Positions 1 to 6,595 of a DNA stretch of 12,741 bases are shown piece by piece. This stretch comes from an uncultured Clostridia bacterium (GTDB taxonomy: Bacteria > Bacillota > Clostridia > Christensenellales > UBA1242), in the NCBI GenBank assembly GCA_937911885.1, contig CALDPW010000157.1:1-12741 (forward strand), in the 5' to 3' direction. The notes under the pieces are model-generated. The model did no database searches. It worked only from the letters and a program-made list of their open reading frames with translations, and was not told where the DNA came from. Both the position numbers and the translations under genes were made by a program. Numbering within the stretch: position 1 is the first letter of the stretch; each line of letters begins with the position of its first letter.

Positions 1-597
1 CTTAAATTGTTGTGGAGCTTGTGGTAGAGCATAAAAACAACCTTTATGTAGGCGGCTAGGAACCAAAAAGTCACGAGCGCCTTCTGGGCTTGAAGCTGAA
101 AGTAGTGGAGTTTGAATTTCGTTAAAACCAAGTTCACGCATCCAAACTCTAATATCAAACATCAAATCACTTCTGGTTTTTAACATGCTTTGCATTTTTG
201 GGTTTCTTAAATCTAAATATCTATATTTTAATCTAACATCTTCGCCACAAGATTTGCTATCCATAATTTCAAATGGCAATGTGCTTTTGCTTTTTCCTAA
301 AATGCTAATTGTTTCGGCTTGTAGTTCAACAGTTCCACTTTTTAGTTTTGGGTTGTAATCTTCTTTGTCTCTTGCAACAATGGTTCCTTCAACCATAATA
401 ACTGTTTCTTTGCAAACGCCTTCTAGCATTTTTTCATCTTTTAAAACTACTTGGGCAATACCATAGTGATCACGTAAATCTAAAAACAAAATACCACCAT
501 GATCTCTAACGCTTAAAACCCAGCCCGATAGCTTAACTTGTTGTCCTATTAATTGTTCATCAACTTTATCTAATGTGTGTGTTCTATAAAAACTCAT
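1..597 (-). CDS. aspS: Aspartyl-tRNA synthetase, N-terminal part (cut by window edge)
   Basis: Aspartate-tRNA ligase charges tRNA with aspartate in the cytoplasm. 199 codons are present and the rest lies beyond base 1. Residues about 17-100 form the OB-fold anticodon-binding domain (SGWVLSVRDHGGILFLDLRD). The start of the catalytic domain follows, with the family strings KYRYLDLR, SPEGARDFLVPSR and FYALPQAPQ. The start at 597 is fixed by GAGGT at 606-610 on the minus strand, 8 bases upstream. The residue after RD in the OB-fold is His33 (RDHGG), as in Pseudomonas AspRS; discriminating enzymes such as those of E. coli and B. subtilis have Leu there. From family knowledge this suggests a non-discriminating enzyme that also aspartylates tRNA-Asn, but that is inference. 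The gene is preceded by a leader with a poly-Asn reading frame and a terminator (716-772 and 638-673), so control by attenuation is likely. Identity is secure; tRNA specificity is not. Confidence 0.96.
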   Translation of the reverse strand, partial: MSFYRTHTLDKVDEQLIGQQVKLSGWVLSVRDHGGILFLDLRDHYGIAQVVLKDEKMLEGVCKETVIMVEGTIVARDKEDYNPKLKSGTVELQAETISILGKSKSTLPFEIMDSKSCGEDVRLKYRYLDLRNPKMQSMLKTRSDLMFDIRVWMRELGFNEIQTPLLSASSPEGARDFLVPSRLHKGCFYALPQAPQQFK

Positions 598-637
598 TTT
601 TTTATACCTCGATTTATTTTTTTTATTTAGATAAAAA

Positions 638-673
638 ATAACACTTGAAAGGGTTTAACTTTTCAAGTGTTAT
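638..673 (-). terminator. Intrinsic terminator in the aspS leader (attenuator)
   Basis: A perfect 13-bp stem (arms 638-650 and 661-673) with a 10-base loop is followed on the minus strand by a run of six T. It lies about 40 bases before the aspS start codon and downstream of the leader reading frame at 716-772. No other minus-strand gene lies upstream that it could end, so it most likely aborts aspS transcription conditionally. On the plus strand the hairpin is followed only by a broken T run. Confidence 0.75.
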
Positions 674-727
674 GTTGTTTGTTTGTTAACAATGCAAATA
701 AAAAGAAACCCATTTTTAATGTGTTAT
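638..727 (-). promoter_or_regulatory. Candidate antiterminator fold of the aspS leader
   Basis: On the minus-strand RNA, bases 727-721 (AUAACAC) can pair with 644-638 (GUGUUAU), 711-706 (GGGUUU) with 656-651 (AAACCC), and 705-701 (CUUUU) with 663-659 (AAAAG), plus two A-U pairs on each side of a small internal loop. That is roughly 22 pairs with bulges. The fold takes the loop, the 3' arm and part of the 5' arm of the terminator at 638-673, so the two structures exclude each other. The 5' strand of this fold overlaps the last codons and stop of the poly-Asn frame, so a ribosome finishing that frame would mask it. Pairing was worked out by eye; no folding energy was computed. Confidence 0.55.
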
Positions 728-772
728 GTTGTTATTATTATTGTTATTATTATTAACTAACATAAATTTCAT
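716..772 (-). CDS. Poly-asparagine leader peptide of aspS (18 residues)
   Basis: The minus strand encodes MKFMLVNNNNNNNNNITH and then TAA. Nine consecutive Asn codons (AAT and AAC mixed) occupy 728-754. AGGA at 781-784 sits 8 bases before the ATG, a good Shine-Dalgarno position. Upstream is a possible promoter (832-860); downstream are a terminator with a competing fold and then aspS. This is the architecture of amino-acid leader peptides such as those of the trp, his and pheST operons. I infer that ribosomes stall on the Asn codons when charged tRNA-Asn is scarce, which frees 727-701 to form the antiterminator and switches aspS on. There are no Asp codons, which fits an AspRS that supplies tRNA-Asn through Asp-tRNA(Asn) and amidation. 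The alternative is a chance trinucleotide repeat in AT-rich spacer, which would not explain the ribosome binding site or the structures. Confidence 0.65.
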   Translation of the reverse strand: MKFMLVNNNNNNNNNITH

Positions 773-831
773 AATAGATTTCCTATATGATGTTAAATAT
801 TTTGTGCCGCATTTTTTTTGCAACTGCTTGT

Positions 832-860
832 ATTGTATCACAGTAAAACCAATTTTTAAA
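832..860 (-). promoter_or_regulatory. Putative promoter of the aspS leader
   Basis: The minus strand has TACAAT at 832-837 with an upstream TG (extended -10), and TTTAAA at 855-860 with 17-base spacing. The -35 match is weak. A start near 825 would give a leader of about 230 bases that contains the poly-Asn frame. Confidence 0.4.
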
Positions 861-867
861 GAGTTTT

Positions 868-976
868 TTGCAAATTTTTTATTTTTTAATTATGGTGGCA
901 TTTTTTAAAACTGCCATTTGTTGCTTTATTTGGGAATATTTAACTAATTGATTAAATTGCAAATTTTTTATTTTTT
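868..976. repeat. 20-base direct repeat pair, 89 bases apart
   Basis: TTGCAAATTTTTTATTTTTT occurs exactly at 868-887 and at 957-976. It is low-complexity AT-rich sequence apart from the TTGCAAA end, so it may have no function. Confidence 0.6.
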
Positions 977-1171
977 TAAGTTTAAACCAATTAATCAAAA
1001 CAAAATATCTATTTTATTAAAATGGCAAAGGATATATTACTATATATAGTATATTACAAAAAATAAATATCATTAAATTATGATGCTTAACAACAACTTG
1101 GTTAAATAATTTGATTTTTTTAAAATTTGCTCTTTATTTTTATACAAAAAATACTATTATTTTCAAAACTC

Positions 1172-1232
1172 ATAATTATTCATTCAAATAGTATCTAACA
1201 AACATTTTATCATAAAAACAATGAATAATTAT
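1172..1232. repeat. 13-base perfect inverted repeat
   Basis: ATAATTATTCATT at 1172-1184 is the exact reverse complement of 1220-1232, with 35 bases between. The arms are nearly all A/T. A smaller inverted repeat (1151-1158/1187-1194) interlocks with it. No role can be assigned. Confidence 0.5.
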
Positions 1233-1324
1233 TATTAGTCATAAATAAAAAACTATTTTAAAAAATGTTTAAAAAAATTTGACATTTTAAAACTTTATTC
1301 AATCTACACAAATATTACATTAAA

Positions 1325-1372
1325 TCACAACATATTGTGTTTTAATATTGACACAAACACAATATCTTTTAT
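1325..1372. promoter_or_regulatory. Tandem NrdR-like boxes at the nrdD promoter
   Basis: NrdR, the repressor of ribonucleotide reductase genes, binds paired 16-base palindromes close to ACACWATATATWGTGT. Bases 1325-1340 match 14 of 16 positions and 1357-1372 match 13 of 16. They lie 32 bases apart, about three helix turns, as is usual for NrdR box pairs. Box 1 is just upstream of the -35 and box 2 fills the spacer and touches the -10, so binding would block polymerase. No nrdR gene is in this window. Confidence 0.75.
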
Positions 1373-1377
1373 ATAAT
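1348..1377 (+). promoter_or_regulatory. nrdDG promoter
   Basis: TTGACA at 1348-1353 and TATAAT at 1372-1377 are separated by 18 bases; both hexamers are consensus. Transcription should start near 1384, giving a short leader before the nrdD start at 1410. The -35 lies between the two NrdR-like boxes. Confidence 0.85.
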
Positions 1378-1409
1378 GCAATCAATAATAAAATTGGGGA
1401 GACGGGCTT

Positions 1410-3533
1410 ATGCAAGTTATTAAAAGAAATGGAAATATTGTTGATTTTGATCAAATTAAAATTGAAGTTGCTATAAACAAAGCAAATAACGAAGTTGCAG
1501 CTAAAGAAAGGGCATCAAAAGCTGAAATTAAACAAATTATAAATCATATTATTTCATTAAATAAAAAACGTATGTTGGTTGAAGATATCCAAGATATCAT
1601 TGAACAAAAATTAATGGAGTTTGGACATTTCGATTTAGCAAAATGTTATATTATTTATAGATATAATCGTGCCTTAATTCGTAAAGCGAACACAACTGAC
1701 CAAACAATATTAACATTGGTAAAAAATAGTAATAAAGAAGTTATGGAAGAAAACTCAAACAAAAATGCTTTGGTTGCTTCTACTCAACGTGATCTTATTG
1801 CTGGCGAAGTTAGCCGTGATTTAACTCGCAGACTTTTATTACCACCAGAAATTTCAAAAGCTCACGACGATGGTGTTTTACACTTTCACGATGCCGATTA
1901 TTTTGTTCAACCAATTTTTAACTGTTGCTTAATTAACGTTGGCGACATGCTTGAAAACGGAACAGTAATGAATGGTAAGTTAATTGAAAAACCACGTAGT
2001 TTCCAAGTTGCCTGCACAATTACTACTCAAATTATTGCAGCAGTTGCTAGTTCACAATATGGTGGACAAAGTGTTGATATTAGACACTTGGCTAAATTTT
2101 TACGCATTTCTCGTGAAAAATTTGAAAAACAAATTCGTGATGCCGATGAATCTGTTTCGGATAAACAACTTAAAAAGATTGTTGATAAGTTGCTTCAAAA
2201 AGAACTTGCAGCAGGTGTTCAAACAATTCAATATCAAATCAACACTTTAATGACAACCAATGGACAATCTCCATTTGTAACATTGTTCCTATATTTAGAT
2301 AAGGACGATGAATACATTGAAGAAACAGCAATGATTATTGAAGAAATCTTAAAACAACGCTACGAAGGTATTAAAAACGAAAAAGGTGTTTATATTACCC
2401 CTGCATTCCCAAAACTAGTTTATGTTTTAGATGATATTAACAATTTGGAAGATGGCAAATATGCTCATATTACAAAATTAGCATGCAAATGCTCAGCAAA
2501 ACGCCTATATCCTGACTATATTTCAGCTAAAAAGATGCGCGAAAACTACGAAGGTAACGTATTTAGCCCAATGGGTTGCCGCAGCTTCTTATCTCCTTGG
2601 AAAGATGCTAATGGCAATTATAAATTTGAAGGACGATTCAACCAAGGTGTTGTAAGTATTAACCTTCCACAAGTTGCTATTGTTGCCGATGGCGATGAAA
2701 CCAAATTCTGGAAAGAATTAGACGAAAGATTAGATATTTGTTTTAGAGCATTAATGTGCCGTCACGAGGCTCTAAAAGGAACTATTTCCGATACAAGCCC
2801 AATTCATTGGCAATATGGTGCAATTGCAAGACTTAAAAAAGGCGAAACAATTGATAAATTATTGTTTGATGGATATTCCTCAATATCTTTGGGATACATT
2901 GGTATTTACGAAATGACAAAACTTATGACAGGAGTTAGCCATACCGATCCTAAGGGTGAAGAATTTGCATTAAAGGTTATGAAATATCTTCGCGATAAAA
3001 CAGCCGAATGGAAAGAAAAAACCAATATTGGTTTTGCTTTATATGGCACACCAGCCGAATCTTTATGTTATCGTTTTGCACGTATTGATAAAGAACGTTT
3101 TGGAATTATTAAAGATGTTACCGATAAAGGATATTACACAAACTCATATCACGTTGATGTTAGAGAAGAAATTAACGCATTCGAAAAACTTAGATTCGAA
3201 AGTCAATTCCAACCAATTTCATCGGGTGGTTGCATAAGTTATGTTGAAATTCCTAACTTAACAAACAATGTTGAAGCTATTGAAGAAATTGTTAAATTTA
3301 TTTATAACAATATTCAATATGCCGAATTTAACACAAAAAGTGATTATTGCCATGTTTGTGGTTATGATGGCGAAATTATTGTTAACGACGATAACGAATG
3401 GGAATGCCCACAATGCCATAACAAAGATCACAGCAAAATGAATGTAACAAGAAGAACATGTGGATACCTTGGCGAAAACTTCTGGAATGTTGGAAAAACA
3501 AAAGAAATTAAAGCAAGAGTATTACACTTATAA
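1410..3533 (+). CDS. nrdD: Anaerobic (class III) ribonucleoside-triphosphate reductase
   Basis: This 707-residue glycyl-radical enzyme reduces ribonucleoside triphosphates to deoxyribonucleotides for anaerobic DNA synthesis. Residues 1-95 form an ATP-cone allosteric domain (VIKRNG start). The ten-stranded barrel carries the family cysteines in FNCCLINVGD (C172/C173) and SPMGCRSFLSPW (C390). The C-terminus holds a zinc site of two CxxC pairs (C647/C650 and C666/C669) and the radical loop RRTCGYLGENFWN, with Gly685 as the radical residue. The length is normal for the family and all key residues are present. The start has GGGGAG at 1396-1401. The gene forms an operon with nrdG 32 bases downstream. 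Transcription is probably repressed by NrdR through the boxes at 1325-1372. E. coli-type enzymes use formate as reductant, and pflB nearby would make it. Confidence 0.98.
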   Translation: MQVIKRNGNIVDFDQIKIEVAINKANNEVAAKERASKAEIKQIINHIISLNKKRMLVEDIQDIIEQKLMEFGHFDLAKCYIIYRYNRALIRKANTTDQTILTLVKNSNKEVMEENSNKNALVASTQRDLIAGEVSRDLTRRLLLPPEISKAHDDGVLHFHDADYFVQPIFNCCLINVGDMLENGTVMNGKLIEKPRSFQVACTITTQIIAAVASSQYGGQSVDIRHLAKFLRISREKFEKQIRDADESVSDKQLKKIVDKLLQKELAAGVQTIQYQINTLMTTNGQSPFVTLFLYLDKDDEYIEETAMIIEEILKQRYEGIKNEKGVYITPAFPKLVYVLDDINNLEDGKYAHITKLACKCSAKRLYPDYISAKKMRENYEGNVFSPMGCRSFLSPWKDANGNYKFEGRFNQGVVSINLPQVAIVADGDETKFWKELDERLDICFRALMCRHEALKGTISDTSPIHWQYGAIARLKKGETIDKLLFDGYSSISLGYIGIYEMTKLMTGVSHTDPKGEEFALKVMKYLRDKTAEWKEKTNIGFALYGTPAESLCYRFARIDKERFGIIKDVTDKGYYTNSYHVDVREEINAFEKLRFESQFQPISSGGCISYVEIPNLTNNVEAIEEIVKFIYNNIQYAEFNTKSDYCHVCGYDGEIIVNDDNEWECPQCHNKDHSKMNVTRRTCGYLGENFWNVGKTKEIKARVLHL

Positions 3534-3565
3534 AAAACTAATCAATTTTAGTAAAAGGACTAACT

Positions 3566-4090
3566 ATGAATTACGCAACAATTAAAGAACACGATACAGC
3601 AAATGGCTTAGGTATTAGAGTTAGTTTGTTTGTTAGTGGTTGCACACACCACTGCAAAGAATGTTTTAATCCCGAAGCGTGGAACTTTAATTATGGCAAC
3701 TTGTTTACAACCGAACAACAAGACGAAATAATTAAATTGCTAAATCGTGATTACATTAAAGGTTTATCACTACTTGGTGGCGAACCAATGGAAAAAGTTA
3801 ATCAAGCCGAACTAATAAAACTATTGCGCCGTGTAAAAAAAGAATGTCCAACAAAGGATATTTGGTGCTATTCGGGCTACACATTTGATGTGGACTTAAA
3901 ACCAGAGAATGGCAGAGCTCACTGCGAAGTTACTGACGAAATGTTGTCATATATTGATGTTTTGGTTGATGGAAAATTTGTTGTTGAACTAAAAAATTTA
4001 AGATTAAAATTTAGAGGTTCTTCAAACCAACGCGTAATTAATGTTAAAGAAAGTTTAAAACAAAACAAAGTTATTTTGTTGCTTGAATAA
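3566..4090 (+). CDS. nrdG: Anaerobic ribonucleotide reductase activating protein (radical SAM)
   Basis: This 174-residue radical-SAM enzyme uses a [4Fe-4S] cluster and S-adenosylmethionine to generate the glycyl radical on NrdD. The cluster motif CX3CX2C is SGCTHHCKEC (C26, C30, C33), followed by FNPEAW as in other NrdG proteins. The SAM-contact motif LLGGEP is at residues 69-74. The length is typical. The ATG is preceded by AAGGA at 3555-3559. It follows nrdD with no promoter or terminator between, so the two are co-transcribed. The stop codon merges into the terminator at 4090-4114. Confidence 0.97.
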   Translation: MNYATIKEHDTANGLGIRVSLFVSGCTHHCKECFNPEAWNFNYGNLFTTEQQDEIIKLLNRDYIKGLSLLGGEPMEKVNQAELIKLLRRVKKECPTKDIWCYSGYTFDVDLKPENGRAHCEVTDEMLSYIDVLVDGKFVVELKNLRLKFRGSSNQRVINVKESLKQNKVILLLE

Positions 4091-4120
4091 AAAAGCCCCG
4101 TAATGGGGCTTTTTGTTTTG
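4090..4120 (+). terminator. Terminator after nrdG
   Basis: AAAAAGCCCC at 4090-4099 pairs with GGGGCTTTTT at 4105-4114 around a 5-base loop, with a T-rich tail to 4119. The poly-A/poly-T flanks let it also work from the other strand. It separates nrdDG from the pfl operon. Confidence 0.92.
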
Positions 4121-4177
4121 AAGAGTAATTAAACAAAAAATAAAATGAATTTTTATTTTAAAATTGTTGTTTAATAT

Positions 4178-4206
4178 TTGAGTAGAGATTAATAATTGTG
4201 TATAAT
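4178..4206 (+). promoter_or_regulatory. pfl operon promoter
   Basis: TTGAGT at 4178-4183 and TATAAT at 4201-4206 have 17-base spacing. Transcription should start near 4213, leaving about 160 bases of leader before pflB. No clear FNR or Rex palindrome was seen around it. Confidence 0.8.
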
Positions 4207-4250
4207 ATAGTGCTGTTTACAGTAATAAAGCATTTTAGGAATAATTACTA

Positions 4251-4292
4251 TTTTTTATTTTAAAAATTATAAAAACATGTTAAAATAAAGGA
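4251..4292 (+). promoter_or_regulatory. AU-only hairpin covering the ribosome site of the 4300 small ORF
   Basis: TTTATTTTAA at 4254-4263 is the exact complement of TTAAAATAAA at 4280-4289, and U-G/U-A pairs can extend it to 4251/4292. The 3' arm takes in most of the AAGGAG at 4288-4293. Such a stem could limit access to that ribosome site, but it is weak and may be a product of base composition. A second weak stem (4221-4226/4244-4249) followed by a T-rich stretch lies just upstream. Confidence 0.3.
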
Positions 4293-4299
4293 GTAAAAA

Positions 4300-4362
4300 A
4301 TGAAATTTGTTTTGGGAATATTTGTATTTATATATTATTTTTTAAAAGAATTAGGAAAATAA
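4300..4362 (+). CDS. Candidate 20-residue hydrophobic small protein upstream of pflB
   Basis: A 20-codon frame starts at ATG 4300 with a near-ideal ribosome site (AAGGAG at 4288-4293, 6-base spacer) and ends in TAA. The peptide begins MKFVLGIFVFIYYFL and ends KELGK. It has one Lys near the N-terminus, about 13 hydrophobic residues and a charged tail, the look of a short single-pass membrane peptide. It lies in the pfl leader, 13 bases before the pflB start, so it would be made from the same mRNA. It could be a regulatory leader, a PFL-associated membrane peptide, or chance; the ribosome site is the main argument for it. No family is recognised. Confidence 0.45.
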   Translation: MKFVLGIFVFIYYFLKELGK

Positions 4363-4375
4363 TAAAGGAGGAATT

Positions 4376-6586
4376 ATGAAATATAGTTATTTTGAAGATA
4401 AAAACATTAATGTTAGAGATTTTATAGTTAAAAATTATACTCCATATGATGGGGACGAAAGCTTTTTAACCAAACCAACAAAAAATACCATAAAGTTGTG
4501 GGATCTTTTGTGCGATCGCATGAAGGAAGAACGCAATCGTGGTGGGGTTTATGATATTGATACAAAAACAATTTCAACTATAACAGCACATGCTCCTGGA
4601 TATATTGATAAAAATCTAGAAACAATTGTTGGATTGCAAACAGACGAACCATTAAAAAGAGCAATTATGCCTTTTGGTGGAATTAGATTGGTTTATAAAG
4701 AAATGGAAGAATATAACCGTCAAATGGATGCTGATGTTGCAAACGTGTTTAAATATCGCAAAACTCATAACGATGGAGTATTTGATGTTTACACAAGCCA
4801 AATGAGAGCTGCTCGCCATTCACACATAATTACCGGTTTGCCAGATGCTTATGGTCGTGGCAGAATTATTGGCGACTATCGTAGAGTTGCACTTTATGGT
4901 GTTGATTATTTAATTGAACAAAAAAAATTATCACTAACACAAAGTGAAAATGAAGTATTTACCGAAGATTTAATTAAAGAACGCGAAGAAGTTAGCGAAC
5001 AAATTAAAGCTTTAAAACAATTAAAACAAATGGCTTTAAACTATGGTTTTGATATTTCAAAACCAGCAACAAACACAAAAGAAGCTATTCAATGGTTATA
5101 TTTTGGATATCTTGCAGCTGTTAAAGATCAAAATGGTGCAGCAATGAGTATTGGTCGCATTAGCACATTCCTTGATATTTATGCTGAAAAAGATCTTAAA
5201 GATGGCACTTTTACCGAAGAACAAATTCAAGAATTTGTTGATCACTTTATCATGAAACTTCGTATTGTTCGTTTTTTAAGAACAGGCGAATATGATAGAT
5301 TATTCTCAGGCGATCCAACATGGATTACCGAAGCTATTGGTGGTATGTGCAACGATGGTCGTCACATGGTTACAAAAATGAGCTATCGCTTTTTACACAC
5401 ACTAACAAACTTAGGACCAGCTCCAGAACCAAACATGACTATTTTGTGGAGCAAACATTTGCCAGAAAACTTTAAAAAATACTGTGCTAAAACAAGTATT
5501 GCAACAAGTTCGGTTCAATATGAAAACGATGATTTAATGCGTATTAAATTTGGCGATGATTATGGTATTGCTTGTTGCGTTTCTGCAATGCGTATTGGTA
5601 AACAAATGCAATTTTTTGGAGCAAGAGCAAACCTTGCAAAAGCTTTGTTATATGCTATTAATGGTGGTGTTGACGAAGTTGAAAAAGAAGTTGTAGTAAA
5701 AGGTATTAATGCAATTACCGATGAATATTTAGATTATAAAAAAGTTAGCAAAAACTATGATATTGTTTTAGATTGGTTAGCAAAACTTTATATTAACACA
5801 CTAAACGTTATTCACTACATGCACGATAAATATTGCTACGAAGCAATTGAAATGGCATTGCACGATAACAAAATTGTTAGAACAATGGCTGGTGGAATTG
5901 CTGGTTTAAGTGTTGTGGCTGATAGTTTATCTGCAATTAAACACGCAAAAGTTAAAGCTATTCGTGATGAAAACGGGGTTGCTGTTGATTTCCAAATTGA
6001 AGGAGATTATCCAAAATACGGTAACAACGATGCTAGGGTTGATAAAATTGCTTGTGATATTGTTAACAAGTTTATTAAAAAACTTCGCAAACAACCAACA
6101 TATCGCAAAAGCATTCAAACATTATCAGTTTTAACCATTACAAGTAATGTTGTTTATGGTAAACACACAGGTTCAACTCCAGATGGCCGTAATCATGGCG
6201 AACCTTTTGCACCAGGTGCAAACCCAATGCATGGTAGAGATTGCAATGGCTGCGTTGCATCGTTAAAATCAGTTTCAAAATTGCCATATGATAGTGCAGA
6301 AGATGGTATTAGTAACACATTCTCAATTGTTCCAACAGCTTTGGGTAAAACCGATGATGAAAAAGTTGTAAACCTTGTTGGATTAATGGATGGTTATTTT
6401 GGAGATAAAGGACATCACTTAAATGTTAACGTGTTAAATCGTGATGTTTTATTAGATGCTATGGATCATCCAGAAAAATACCCACAATTAACAATTAGAG
6501 TTTCGGGTTATGCTGTAAACTTTATTAAGTTAACAAAAGAACAACAACAAGATGTTATTAGCAGAACATTCCACGAAAAATTTTAA
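4376..6586 (+). CDS. pflB: Pyruvate formate-lyase (formate C-acetyltransferase)
   Basis: This 736-residue cytoplasmic glycyl-radical enzyme converts pyruvate and CoA to acetyl-CoA and formate, the main anaerobic route from pyruvate in many fermenters. The PFL domain has the catalytic pair Cys400-Cys401 in YGIACCVSAMRIGK, with HTGSTPDGRNHGEPFAPGAN near residues 597-616. The C-terminal radical loop IRVSGYAVNF contains Gly711. The Cys-Cys pair distinguishes true PFL from glycerol, choline and other glycyl-radical lyases, which keep a single cysteine. Length is slightly below the E. coli enzyme (760). The ribosome site AAGGAGG at 4365-4371 fixes the start. It forms an operon with pflA, 9 bases downstream, from the promoter at 4178-4206. 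Confidence 0.98.
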   Translation: MKYSYFEDKNINVRDFIVKNYTPYDGDESFLTKPTKNTIKLWDLLCDRMKEERNRGGVYDIDTKTISTITAHAPGYIDKNLETIVGLQTDEPLKRAIMPFGGIRLVYKEMEEYNRQMDADVANVFKYRKTHNDGVFDVYTSQMRAARHSHIITGLPDAYGRGRIIGDYRRVALYGVDYLIEQKKLSLTQSENEVFTEDLIKEREEVSEQIKALKQLKQMALNYGFDISKPATNTKEAIQWLYFGYLAAVKDQNGAAMSIGRISTFLDIYAEKDLKDGTFTEEQIQEFVDHFIMKLRIVRFLRTGEYDRLFSGDPTWITEAIGGMCNDGRHMVTKMSYRFLHTLTNLGPAPEPNMTILWSKHLPENFKKYCAKTSIATSSVQYENDDLMRIKFGDDYGIACCVSAMRIGKQMQFFGARANLAKALLYAINGGVDEVEKEVVVKGINAITDEYLDYKKVSKNYDIVLDWLAKLYINTLNVIHYMHDKYCYEAIEMALHDNKIVRTMAGGIAGLSVVADSLSAIKHAKVKAIRDENGVAVDFQIEGDYPKYGNNDARVDKIACDIVNKFIKKLRKQPTYRKSIQTLSVLTITSNVVYGKHTGSTPDGRNHGEPFAPGANPMHGRDCNGCVASLKSVSKLPYDSAEDGISNTFSIVPTALGKTDDEKVVNLVGLMDGYFGDKGHHLNVNVLNRDVLLDAMDHPEKYPQLTIRVSGYAVNFIKLTKEQQQDVISRTFHEKF

Positions 6587-6595
6587 TGGTGAAGC

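Larger units (their letters stand above)
861..1324. other. AT-rich intergenic region without a supported gene
   Basis: This stretch between the aspS leader and the nrdD promoter has no open frame with a ribosome binding site. It contains a 20-base direct repeat (868-887 and 957-976), a 14-base AT-rich palindrome (1038-1051), and inverted repeats at 948-955/991-998, 1151-1158/1187-1194 and 1172-1184/1220-1232. Nothing matches a tRNA, T-box or known riboswitch that I can recognise. Confidence 0.6.

Noticed and set aside
598..860. T-box riboswitch upstream of aspS
   Set aside because: Expected for a Firmicutes synthetase gene, but no UGGNACCGCG-type T-box sequence is found on the minus strand; the leader-peptide architecture explains the terminator better.
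726..908. Plus-strand 60-codon frame starting with a poly-Leu run
   Set aside because: The Leu run is the antisense of the Asn codons in the minus-strand leader; there is no ribosome site and the remainder is AT-rich noise.
890..915. TGGCA/TGCCA hairpin in the aspS-nrdD spacer
   Set aside because: Only five paired bases around an A/T loop and no gene end nearby; too weak to call.
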